Shown one piece after another: positions 9,311 to 17,396 of a stretch of DNA of 64,000 nucleotides. Numbering within the stretch: position 1 is the stretch's first letter; every line of letters begins with the position of its first letter. Made by a program: the position numbers and the translations under genes. The notes beneath the pieces are model-generated. The model had not been told where the DNA came from, ran no database searches, and saw nothing but the letters and a program-made list of their open reading frames with translations. The stretch lies in contig NC_012796.1 in assembly GCF_000010665.1 (NCBI RefSeq), positions 930,001 through 994,000 on the forward strand, given 5' to 3'. The DNA is from Solidesulfovibrio magneticus RS-1. GTDB taxonomy: Bacteria; Desulfobacterota; Desulfovibrionia; Desulfovibrionales; Desulfovibrionaceae.

Positions 9311-10558
9311 ATGGCTTTGGACACGGGCAAGGACTACCAACTGCGGCTGCGGGATTTTCCCGTGGGCGCGCAAATGCTTTTCGTGGCCTTCGGGGCGCTG
9401 GTGCTGGTGCCGCTTTTAACAGGCCTTAATCCCAACGTGGCCCTTTTTTGCGCCGGCGTGGGCACGCTCATTTATCAGGTGCTGACCAAGTTCCGCATTC
9501 CGATTTTTCTCGGTTCCTCGTTCGCCTTCATCGCGCCCATCATGTTTTGCGTCAAAACCTACGGCGTGCCGGCCACCCTCGGGGCCCTGGCCTGCGTGGG
9601 ACTAGCCTACGCCGGGGCGGCGGCGCTCATCAAATGGCGCGGTGTGGGCATTCTCATGAAGCTTCTGCCCACCATCGTCACCGGCCCGGTCATCATGGTC
9701 ATCGGCCTGATCCTGGCTCCGGTCGGGGTGTTCATGGCCATGGGCAAGACCGGCGACGGCGCGGCCGTGCTCTATCCCCAGGCCACGGCCATGGGCGTGT
9801 CGTTTTTCTCCCTGGCCGTCACCGTGCTGGTGGCCATCCGGGGCCGGGGACTGCTCAAGCTCGTGCCCATCCTGTGCGGCATCGGCGCGGGCTATGTGGC
9901 CAGCCTGTTTTTGGGCCTGGTCGATTTCGCCCCCGTGGCCGCCGCGCCCTGGTTCGCCATGCCGTCCTTTGTCGGGCCGGAATTCAATATCGACGCCATC
10001 CTGGTCATCGTGCCCGTGGCCATCGCCCCCATCATCGAGCATTTTGGCGGCGTCATCGCCATCGGCCAGGTGACGGGCCGCAACTATCTGGAAAACCCCG
10101 GCGTCCACCGGTCGCTCATGGGCGACGGCGTGGCCACCTTCCTGGCCGGCTGCCTGGGCGGACCGCCGCTCACCACCTACGCCGAAGTCACGGGCGCGGT
10201 GTCGTTGATCAAAATTTATAACCCGGCGCTCATGACCTGGGCCGCCGTCACCGCCGTCTGCCTGGCCTTTATCGGCAAGCTCGGGGCGCTGCTCCAGACC
10301 ATCCCCACCCCGGTCATGGGCGGCATCATGTTGCTGCTGTTCGGGGCCATCATGGTGGTCGGGCTCAACTCCCTGGTGCGCGAGGGGGCCGATCTCATGG
10401 AGCCGCGCAACATGGCCATCGTGGCCCTGGTCATCGTCCTGGGCATGGGCAAGATGGCCTTTTCCTTTGGCGGCATCCATCTGGAAGGCATCGGCCTGGC
10501 CGGCGTGGTCGGCGTGGTTTTAAACGCCGTGTTGCCGCGAACGGCCAAGGACGCCTGA
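9311..10558 (+). CDS. uraA: Uracil/xanthine permease (NCS2 family)
   Basis: 415 residues with about 14 hydrophobic segments. It is a nucleobase:proton symporter of the inner membrane. Family hallmarks are FRIPIFLGSSFAFIAPI in the N-terminal third, the substrate-site stretch PIIEHFGGVIAIGQVTGRNY, and GGPPLTTYAEVTGAV in the middle. AAGGAGGG stands 4 bases before the ATG. It lies directly downstream of upp, which makes uracil rather than xanthine the likely substrate. Two hairpins follow the stop, at 10683-10704 and 10715-10749. Confidence 0.95.
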   Translation: MALDTGKDYQLRLRDFPVGAQMLFVAFGALVLVPLLTGLNPNVALFCAGVGTLIYQVLTKFRIPIFLGSSFAFIAPIMFCVKTYGVPATLGALACVGLAYAGAAALIKWRGVGILMKLLPTIVTGPVIMVIGLILAPVGVFMAMGKTGDGAAVLYPQATAMGVSFFSLAVTVLVAIRGRGLLKLVPILCGIGAGYVASLFLGLVDFAPVAAAPWFAMPSFVGPEFNIDAILVIVPVAIAPIIEHFGGVIAIGQVTGRNYLENPGVHRSLMGDGVATFLAGCLGGPPLTTYAEVTGAVSLIKIYNPALMTWAAVTAVCLAFIGKLGALLQTIPTPVMGGIMLLLFGAIMVVGLNSLVREGADLMEPRNMAIVALVIVLGMGKMAFSFGGIHLEGIGLAGVVGVVLNAVLPRTAKDA

Positions 10559-10682
10559 GCCGGGGCGTCGCCGTGCCGGCGAGGCGGCTTCGTCAATCAG
10601 CTCGGCGGCCGCATGCATGGCTTTGCCGTGCCGTCGCCGGCTATCCCGGCGTGCAGGGCAGGGGAGGCCTCCACATCCCCGC

Positions 10683-10704
10683 CCCGGGCCGCTTGCGGCC
10701 CGGG
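10683..10704 (+). terminator. 10-bp hairpin after uraA
   Basis: The perfect stem CCCGGGCCGC/GCGGCCCGGG closes on a TT loop. There is no T-tract. It is the first of two stem-loops downstream of uraA. Confidence 0.45.
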
Positions 10705-10714
10705 CAATGCGACC

Positions 10715-10749
10715 AAAAACGCGCCCCTGAAGTATCCGGGGCGCGTTTG
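10715..10749 (+). terminator. Terminator of upp-uraA
   Basis: The stem AAACGCGCCCC/GGGGCGCGTTT has a 10-base loop and ends in TTTGTT. It separates uraA from the sigma-54 unit that begins 15 bases later. Confidence 0.75.
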
Positions 10750-10763
10750 TTAATGGCGTAAAG

Positions 10764-10779
10764 TGGCACGGAGGTTGCT
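10764..10779 (+). promoter_or_regulatory. Sigma-54 (-24/-12) promoter
   Basis: TGGCACG, four bases (GAGG), then TTGCT matches the sigma-54 consensus TGGCACG-N4-TTGCW exactly. Transcription should start near 10791, about 18 bases before the ATG of the 33-codon ORF. Sigma-54 promoters need an AAA+ enhancer-binding protein; its site was not identified, and the upstream space is short because of the uraA terminator. Confidence 0.8.
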
Positions 10780-10808
10780 GCTTGATTCGACAATCGGAGG
10801 GTATACCC

Positions 10809-10910
10809 ATGTTTGTCGAAAAGCTTGTCTTGGTTTCCCTGGTGGTTGCCTGCTGTTTCGTGCTGTCGCGCCTGGCCGACGCCGTGCTCAAACCCCGGAT
10901 TGCCGATTAA
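10809..10910 (+). CDS. Small single-pass membrane protein, 33 residues, in a self-contained unit
   Basis: The ATG at 10809 is preceded by GGAGGG at 6 bases. The product starts MFVEKLVLVSLVVACCFVLS and ends RLADAVLKPRIAD. This gives one hydrophobic helix (about residues 5-20, with a Cys-Cys pair) and a short amphipathic, net-neutral tail. A perfect sigma-54 promoter lies just upstream and a strong intrinsic terminator 51 bases downstream, so the transcript would be about 200 bases. No family is recognised. It could instead be a small RNA in which the ORF is incidental, but the Shine-Dalgarno and the clean membrane helix favour translation. Confidence 0.65.
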   Translation: MFVEKLVLVSLVVACCFVLSRLADAVLKPRIAD

Positions 10911-10961
10911 CGAAATAAGAAAGTGAAACGTCGGGCCGTGCGTTGGTCCGGCAGGCTGCTT

Positions 10962-10995
10962 GCGAAACCGGCCCAAGGGCCGGTTTCGCTTTTTC
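10962..10995 (+). terminator. Strong intrinsic terminator of the sigma-54 unit
   Basis: The 13-bp perfect stem GCGAAACCGGCCC/GGGCCGGTTTCGC has an AA loop and is followed by TTTTT. Confidence 0.9.
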
Positions 10996-11050
10996 GAGGA
11001 ACACCCCGCAGCACCATTGCTTGTGGAGGAGAATTCCCTATAAGGGAAAA

Positions 11051-13288
11051 ATGGAAAACAGGACTCACGCTTCTTGCCGGCTTCGTCATGTTGGACGTGG
11101 TATCCTGGCCCTCGGGCTCGTCTTGGTCGCGGCTCTGTCCCTGGCCGCCGCCGCCAGCGCCGCGACGTGGTACGTGGACGCGGCCGTCGCTTCCAGCGGC
11201 AACGGCGCATCCTGGGCCACTGCTTTTAAAACCATCGAGGCCGGCCTCAATGCCGCCGATTCGGGCGACACCGTGGAGGTGGCCGGCGGGACCTACGCCG
11301 AATCCCTGACCACGGTCAGCGCGGGCGTCACCGTGGTCGGCAGCGAGACAGAAGGCAAAAACGGGACGGTGCGGGTGCTCGGTTCGGCCGGATCGAGCGT
11401 GCTGACCTCGGCCCACCAGACGGTCTGGCGGCGCATGACCTTTGACGGTTCCCAAAACGCCGCCGACAAGTACGTGGTGACCATCACCGGTGGCGCACCC
11501 ACTTTCGAGCAGTGCGTCATCGGCCCGGGCCAGAAGCTGCTTAACGTCGGCACGGGCGGCGCGACTTTTTCGCGCACCACCATTCAGGAAGCCCGCCGGG
11601 GCGACCGGGTCTACTCGGCCGTAATCCAGCTCAACGCCGGAACCGGCGCGCCCATTGTCTTCGACTACTGCCTGCTTGGCGACATGGAATACGGCTACAT
11701 CAACGTCGTGACCGCCTCGCGGATCGATTTCAACAACTGCCTCCTGGCCGGTTTTTGGGGCGACATGCTGTACCTCAACTCGTCCAGCGACTATGTCGCC
11801 ACCGTGCCGAACGGCGTCCATCTGACCAACTGTCTGGCCCTGGGCAACGGCTTTGCCGCCAATGCGGTGATCGAAAATCAAAGCGCGGTCGCCCCGGTGA
11901 CCCTGACCAACTGCCTCATCCAGGACAAGGCCCCGGTGGATATGACCGGCGTCAAGTACATCGGCGCCGTCACCGAAGTTTCCCCCTTGACTCCCGGCTC
12001 GCCCAAGCTCACCCACGGCCGCCGGCCGGCGCTGCTCAATCTCGGCATCGACGACGCCGCCAACGTCGGGTTTTTCGCCCAGGTGGCCGCCCTGGCCAAC
12101 AGCAGCTACGGCATGAAAATGACCTCGGCCGTGGACGCCGCCGACGCGACCTCCGGCGACTGGTCCACGCTGCAGCCCCTGGTCAACGCCGGCCACGAGG
12201 TGGCCGCCCACAGCGCCCGGCATGTCTATTTGCCCGAAAACAAGCTGATGCAGCTCACCTATTCGGGTTCGGGCACGAGCGCCGCCGTCACCATCGACGG
12301 CGGCGGCACGGGGACGCCGGCCACCTCGCTGGCGGTTTCCGCCGTCGGCGATCCTGTGGCCAACTTCAGCCTGAACCTGAGCGCTGCCGCAACCGACACC
12401 ATCGGCGAGGTCTGCACCGCGATCAACGCCAAGTCCGGTTTCAACTGCGAGCTGATCACCATCGCCGGCACCACCTACACCAGCGCCCCGGTGCTGGCCC
12501 GGGATCTGGCTCAGGTGGCCGGCGTATCCATTCAAAATGTCACCGCGAACCTGCTGCGCGACGACGCCCAGTTTTTCGCCGATGAAATCACCGCGCCCAA
12601 GGCGACCATCGAGGCCAATCTCTCCGCCGCCGCCGGCGGCGGCTCCTATGTTTGCACGAGCTTCGTCTATCCCTTCCTCGGCGAGGACGCCACGGTGCGG
12701 GCCGCCGTGGCCGGGGCCGGTTACAGTGCCGCCCGCAGCGGCTATGAAGGTTCCAGCGCCATGGGCGGCTTCTATACCGGGACCACGCCGGGCGGTTACG
12801 ACGCGCTCAACATCTGGGCCGTGCAGCCCGGCAACGTCTTTGGCCGCAACCTCGACGCCACGACCTTGGCCCGCCGGGTGTCGGCCTTTTTGGAATGGGC
12901 CAAGTTCAACGGCGCGGCGATCTCGCTTTTCAGCCACGGGGCCAATGAATACTCCCTGTCCGAATGGTCGGCGCTGCTGGCGCTGATTGCCGCTGACCAG
13001 GACATCACCGTGGCCACCCTGGCCGACATCCAGGCCTATCTGGCGGCCAACGCCCAATCCGTCGCGAACCTCGTCTACACGCGCACGGTCTGGCCCGACA
13101 TCGCCAATTACCGTCCCCTTGCCGGTTCGACGCTTTTGGCAGCCGGCACCGCCTACGCCACGACCAGGACGGATTTCGGCGGCCAGAGCGTGCCGGCCGG
13201 AACAACCCCCTCGGTCGGCCTCTACCAAAGCGGGACCGCTTCTGGTGCATTAACCCCGGCTCCGCTTCTTCTGCTGTTGTTACAGTAA
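11051..13288 (+). CDS. Secreted beta-helix plus polysaccharide-deacetylase-like protein
   Basis: 745 residues. The ATG is at 11051. A GGAGGAG at 11025 is separated from it by a small hairpin (TTCCCT/AGGGAA), which may bring the two together. Residues 1-35 are a signal peptide. Residues 36-300 begin TWYVDAAVASSGNG and continue as a right-handed beta-helix of pectate-lyase type. From about 325 there is a deacetylase fold: the Asp pair D334-D335 in LGIDDAA, H387 and H391 in HSARH, and a late motif SLFSHGANEY. A long insertion separates motifs 2 and 3. It ends in LTPAPLLLLLLQ. Its deacetylase half is clearly paralogous to the 23362-24507 product. It probably acts on the exopolysaccharide made by the next genes. 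Confidence 0.72.
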   Translation: MENRTHASCRLRHVGRGILALGLVLVAALSLAAAASAATWYVDAAVASSGNGASWATAFKTIEAGLNAADSGDTVEVAGGTYAESLTTVSAGVTVVGSETEGKNGTVRVLGSAGSSVLTSAHQTVWRRMTFDGSQNAADKYVVTITGGAPTFEQCVIGPGQKLLNVGTGGATFSRTTIQEARRGDRVYSAVIQLNAGTGAPIVFDYCLLGDMEYGYINVVTASRIDFNNCLLAGFWGDMLYLNSSSDYVATVPNGVHLTNCLALGNGFAANAVIENQSAVAPVTLTNCLIQDKAPVDMTGVKYIGAVTEVSPLTPGSPKLTHGRRPALLNLGIDDAANVGFFAQVAALANSSYGMKMTSAVDAADATSGDWSTLQPLVNAGHEVAAHSARHVYLPENKLMQLTYSGSGTSAAVTIDGGGTGTPATSLAVSAVGDPVANFSLNLSAAATDTIGEVCTAINAKSGFNCELITIAGTTYTSAPVLARDLAQVAGVSIQNVTANLLRDDAQFFADEITAPKATIEANLSAAAGGGSYVCTSFVYPFLGEDATVRAAVAGAGYSAARSGYEGSSAMGGFYTGTTPGGYDALNIWAVQPGNVFGRNLDATTLARRVSAFLEWAKFNGAAISLFSHGANEYSLSEWSALLALIAADQDITVATLADIQAYLAANAQSVANLVYTRTVWPDIANYRPLAGSTLLAAGTAYATTRTDFGGQSVPAGTTPSVGLYQSGTASGALTPAPLLLLLLQ

Positions 13289-13696
13289 CCCTCCCGGCTT
13301 CTTTCCTCCCTTATTGCAGCCGCAGCGACATGCTGCGGCAATGCCGTTTGTATTGTAACGACCTGCCGTGTTCCATGAACGATGGAGGCGGCGGCTGTCC
13401 GATTTTCTGTGGCTTCAGATTTGCAATTATTCGCTGCGTAAGGCGTTTGGCCCTGGCCGTGAAGTGGAACTGGCCGGCTAGGGGCCGGCGGGGTTGTTGA
13501 GAAGTAAATATTTCAAGTGTGTTGTGTTCAGGCCGTAAGGCAGGCCGAGCGAAACCGGTCCTGGCCGGCGCCAGGTTGGACGCTACGGCACGTCGCAGAT
13601 TGTAACAAAGTGAAACGCCGCTCCGGTGATTGTAGCCCGAGAGCGGTTTGACCGGATCCGATGCTTCGACACCGTGCAGCTTTGGAGGGCGCATCC
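13289..13696. other. Leader region of the exopolysaccharide operon
   Basis: 408 bases without a credible ORF. It contains a CCGCAGC/GCTGCGG hairpin (13319-13338), a self-complementary GCCGGC pair near 13483-13499, and an AT-rich stretch (13500-13520, TTGAGAAGTAAATATTTCAA) that is the best candidate promoter zone. No cyclic-di-GMP riboswitch core was recognised. Confidence 0.5.
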
Positions 13697-15367
13697 ATGA
13701 CGGAAGTATTTCCCAGACAAAAACCTGATCGCCGTTTTCTTCCGGACATACCCTCAAAGCAGCACACGCGGCGTCTTTCCGGGCCGCGCTATTTCTCCCA
13801 AGGGCAGACCGACGTCTACAGCGCCGACGGCAAGTACCGCTATACTTCCGGACGAACTGTGGACATCTCCGAGGGCGGCATGCTGCTTGTGCCGGACAAG
13901 CCGCTGCGGGTCGGCGACAATGCGGTGCTGCGATTTTTTTTGAGCGCCGGCACCATGCCCGAAGGTTTTGAATCCTTTGTCAAGCTGCCGGCCCGGGTGG
14001 TGCGGGTGGATTCGGCCTCGGGGCATGTCGGTTTCGAGTTCGCCAACCCGCTGTCGCAGTATCTTCGCCGTAAACGCTGGCGGTATTTCGAGACAGCGTC
14101 CCTCCTGGGCATCCTGCTGGCCCTGATCGGGGTGTGGTTCATCAAAAAGGAGAGCATTTTCTACTTCTGGTTCGACGTGCCGGTTTTTCTCTACGGCCTG
14201 TGCGCCGTGTTCTATCTGCTGTCGCGCTTTTTCTTCGCCGCCCTCTACCGGCCCTACAAGATCACGCCCGGCTACCAGCCCAGCGTCACCATCGTCATTC
14301 CCTGCTTCAACGAGGAAGAGTGGATCGAAAAGACCATCCACGGCTGTCTCAACCAACTCTATCCCGAGGAACTGCTCGAAGTCATCGTGGTCGATGACGG
14401 CAGTTCCGACAACTCCGTGGCCGTGGCCCGGGCCGTGCGCGACAAGATTTACGACGAGGCCGGGGACCGGCTCATTGTCCATGCCTTCCCGGAAAACCGG
14501 GGCAAGCGCCATGCCCTGGCCGCCGGAGCCCGCATGGCCAAAGGGGAGCTCGTGCTCTTCGTCGATTCCGACAGCTTCCTGCAGCCCGATGCCGTGCTCC
14601 ACGTGGTCCAGCCCTTTCACGACCCCCACATCGGCGGCGCGGCCGGGCGCTGTGAGGTCGAAAACAAGTGGACCAACGTTTTGACGCGAATGCAGGCCGT
14701 TCGCTATTTCATCGGCTTTCGCATCTTCAAGGCGGCCGAGAGCATCTTCGACGTGGTCACCTGCCTGTCCGGCCCCCTGGCCTGTTACCGCCGGACCGTG
14801 CTCATGCGCTACCTTGACGCCTGGGAGAGCCAGACGTTCCTGGGGCGGCCGGCCACCTTCGGCGATGACCGCAGTCTGACCAACTTCATCCTGGGCAGCC
14901 ACTACGCCGTGTACCAGCACACCGCCGTGTGCAACACCATCGTGCCCTCCACCTACGGCAAGTTCTTTACCCAACAGATGCGCTGGAAACGCTCCTGGCT
15001 GCGCGAGAGTCTGCGGGCCTGCAAGTTCATGTGGCTCAAGGAACCCTTCATGGCCATCTCCTTCTACCTGGGCCTTATTTTGCCGGTCATGGCCCCGGTG
15101 GTGGTGCTGCGGGCCTTTGTCTTCATGCCCGCCGCCTACGGCATCTGGCCCACCATGTATTTGGCCGGCGTGCTCCTTATGAGTGTGCTGATGTGCACGT
15201 CCTATCTGCTGCTTAAGCGGTCCAATCTGTGGCTTTACGGCGTGCCCTTCTGCTTTTTCTACCTCTTCGTACTCCTGTGGCAGATCGTCTGGGCCTTGCT
15301 CACCTTTTGGAAGTCGGAGTGGGGCACACGGGCGTCCAAGTACGACAAGTCCATGGCCATGGGCTAG
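13697..15367 (+). CDS. PilZ-fused processive family-2 glycosyltransferase (exopolysaccharide synthase)
   Basis: 556 residues. The ATG at 13697 is preceded by GGAGGG; an in-frame ATG 12 codons earlier lacks one. Residues 24-122 are a PilZ domain with DISEGG (56-61). The basic arginine motif is present but as R-x4-R (26-31) rather than RxxxR. TM helices lie at about 133-149 and 158-183. The GT2 catalytic core follows, with DD (233-234, VVDDGSSD), DSD (290-292), GDDR (389-392) and QQMRW (426-430). GDDRSLTN plus QQxRW is the hyaluronan/chitin synthase-NodC pattern. Three C-terminal helices complete the channel. It probably polymerises a HexNAc-containing polymer across the inner membrane under cyclic-di-GMP control. 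Confidence 0.88.
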   Translation: MTEVFPRQKPDRRFLPDIPSKQHTRRLSGPRYFSQGQTDVYSADGKYRYTSGRTVDISEGGMLLVPDKPLRVGDNAVLRFFLSAGTMPEGFESFVKLPARVVRVDSASGHVGFEFANPLSQYLRRKRWRYFETASLLGILLALIGVWFIKKESIFYFWFDVPVFLYGLCAVFYLLSRFFFAALYRPYKITPGYQPSVTIVIPCFNEEEWIEKTIHGCLNQLYPEELLEVIVVDDGSSDNSVAVARAVRDKIYDEAGDRLIVHAFPENRGKRHALAAGARMAKGELVLFVDSDSFLQPDAVLHVVQPFHDPHIGGAAGRCEVENKWTNVLTRMQAVRYFIGFRIFKAAESIFDVVTCLSGPLACYRRTVLMRYLDAWESQTFLGRPATFGDDRSLTNFILGSHYAVYQHTAVCNTIVPSTYGKFFTQQMRWKRSWLRESLRACKFMWLKEPFMAISFYLGLILPVMAPVVVLRAFVFMPAAYGIWPTMYLAGVLLMSVLMCTSYLLLKRSNLWLYGVPFCFFYLFVLLWQIVWALLTFWKSEWGTRASKYDKSMAMG

Positions 15368-15412
15368 CCGCCCCGGTAAAGGCAACAATCCTTCAGACAC
15401 GGGACGTACGCC

Positions 15413-17392
15413 ATGAGAAAATGCTTTCGCTACCTCTTACAATACGCCATCCTGATCGTATTTGGCTATTTCATCTACCAGACGGCATTTCGGCGTGAAA
15501 CGCCGCCGGTCCATGACCGGGCTGCCTGGACCCAGCGCGATGGTTTCGTGGCCTTAAGCTACGGCGGCATCACCATCGACGAACGCGTCCATTCCCTGGT
15601 CACCAAGGAGCGGTTGCGCGAACAGCTCGCCGCCTTGGCCAAGGCTGGCTATGAAACCGTCACAACAGATGATCTTGTTGATTTTTATACCAAAAACAAG
15701 CCGCTTCCGGAAAAGGCCCTCTATCTGATGTTCGAAGGCGGCCGCAAGGACAGCGTGCTGTTCAGCCAGCCGGTGCTGACCGGTGTCGGGTTTAACGCTG
15801 CGCTCTACCTCTATGGCGACCATCTGACCGGCTGGAACCGGTTTTTCGTGCGCCAAAACGAGCTGCGCAAGATCGCCGACAATCCCTTCTGGGACGTCGG
15901 GGCCATGGGTTTCCATTCCGAACTCATCAACCAGACCCCCTCGGGCGGCTACGCCTACTACCTGACCGAACGTCTGGCCGCCGCCCCTGGCCGGCCCGAG
16001 GAGAGCTTGGAAGCCTTTGGCGTCCGGGTGGCCGAGGATTTCACCCTGGCCCGGAGCTCCATCGAGACTCTCGGCAAGGTCACGCCCCAGGGCTACGTCT
16101 TCATGCCGGCCAACACCCTGGGCGTGAGCCTCCCCGAAGCCCTTGCCCGGCCTAACGCCGAGGCCCTGGCCGCCAACTTCCCCCTGGCCTTTACCCGCAT
16201 CGGCGAGACCTACAACAGCCGCGACGTCGATCCCCGGCGGCTGACCCGGATGCAGGTCGCTCCGGACTGGAGCGCCGAACGGCTGCTGCTGGAAATCGAA
16301 TCCCGCCAGCCCCGCTCGCGCTACATGGACTTCACCCAGACCGTACGCCAGGGCCTGTGGCAAACGACCCTGGGCGAGCTGACCGCCCTGGGCGACACCC
16401 TGGCCCTGACCCCGCCCGCCGGCAAGGACGGTTTCGCCCGCCTGCGCGGCACCGAGGGTTTCGAGAACTTCACCGTGCAGCTCAAGGCCATGCCCCCCGA
16501 GGGCGACGGCGCGGCCCTGGTCTACCTCCGCTACCGCGACTTCGAGTCCTTCCTGCGCATCCGGGTCACGGCCCAGCGGGTGACGGTCCAGGAAAAGACC
16601 GGCCCGACGCTTAATACCATCTTCCAGTACGTCCTGCCCCTGGACCACGCCGGATCGGTTGCCCTGGACGCCTGCGTCAAGGGCAACCGGCTGCTGCTTT
16701 CCGTGGACGGCAAGGCCGTGGCCAACTATCCCATCCCGCTCACCGCCGAGACCCGCCGGGGCAGCCTGGCCCTGGGCGCCAGCGACGAGAGCGACGCCGC
16801 TCCCCAGGCCGCCGGCTTCTCCGAAATGCGCCTGGCCACCTTTCCGCCGCGTTGGATAAGCGCCCAAAACATCGCCGATGTGCCCCTGGGCGACGCCCGC
16901 ACGCTTACCGCCGTGGTGCTGCCCACGGACAGCCTGGAGGCCGATCCCCTGCGCGACGCCGCCGCGCTCATCACCGCCGCGGCCGGCGGCGTGGAGGTCC
17001 ATCTCGACCTGTCCGGCCAGGACCCGGCCGTGGTGGAGGAAGCTCTGGCCCGGGTGGCCGACGCTCCGGCCGGTCTGGTCTTCTCCCGGCTCCTGCGCGG
17101 CTTCGTGCTGACCCTTGGCAAGCCCGAGGATCTCGGCCGGCTGATCCAGGCTGCGGCCAAGCTCAAGGCCAAGGGCTACGCCGTGGCCCTGCGGGTGGAA
17201 GCCGGAGCCGTGCCAAGGCTTGTGGAAGCGGACCTGGGCCTGGCTCCGGACTGGCTGCTCTTCGACATGCCGCCACCGGCCGACGACGCGGCGACCACGG
17301 TTTTGGAAAACCGGTTCGACCGCTCCCGCATGCTCTACCGGGCCGCCTCCCAGGCCGGTTCCGCAACCGTCTCCTACGAAGTGAAGAGGTAG
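15413..17392 (+). CDS. PgaB-like protein with degenerate deacetylase domain and jelly-roll domain
   Basis: 659 residues with an N-terminal membrane anchor (9-24). Residues 43-175 align by eye with the deacetylase domain of PgaB-type proteins: GFVALSYGGIT, LAALAKAGYETVTTDDLVD, then LPEKALYLMFEGG. The canonical FDDG has become FEGG (107-110), and the second motif keeps one His (H168) but not the HxxxH pair. Catalytic deacetylation is therefore unlikely and a glycan-binding role more so (inference). Residues of about 300-480 look like a concanavalin-type jelly roll (GFENFTVQLKAMP, DFESFLRIRVTAQ). The C-terminal 180 residues are unassigned. It sits 45 bases after the synthase and 4 bases before the exporter gene. 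Confidence 0.7.
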   Translation: MRKCFRYLLQYAILIVFGYFIYQTAFRRETPPVHDRAAWTQRDGFVALSYGGITIDERVHSLVTKERLREQLAALAKAGYETVTTDDLVDFYTKNKPLPEKALYLMFEGGRKDSVLFSQPVLTGVGFNAALYLYGDHLTGWNRFFVRQNELRKIADNPFWDVGAMGFHSELINQTPSGGYAYYLTERLAAAPGRPEESLEAFGVRVAEDFTLARSSIETLGKVTPQGYVFMPANTLGVSLPEALARPNAEALAANFPLAFTRIGETYNSRDVDPRRLTRMQVAPDWSAERLLLEIESRQPRSRYMDFTQTVRQGLWQTTLGELTALGDTLALTPPAGKDGFARLRGTEGFENFTVQLKAMPPEGDGAALVYLRYRDFESFLRIRVTAQRVTVQEKTGPTLNTIFQYVLPLDHAGSVALDACVKGNRLLLSVDGKAVANYPIPLTAETRRGSLALGASDESDAAPQAAGFSEMRLATFPPRWISAQNIADVPLGDARTLTAVVLPTDSLEADPLRDAAALITAAAGGVEVHLDLSGQDPAVVEEALARVADAPAGLVFSRLLRGFVLTLGKPEDLGRLIQAAAKLKAKGYAVALRVEAGAVPRLVEADLGLAPDWLLFDMPPPADDAATTVLENRFDRSRMLYRAASQAGSATVSYEVKR

Positions 17393-17396
17393 CGCC

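Noticed and set aside
13289-13696. Cyclic-di-GMP riboswitch in the exopolysaccharide leader
   Set aside because: The conserved GEMM core and tetraloop-receptor features could not be found by eye.
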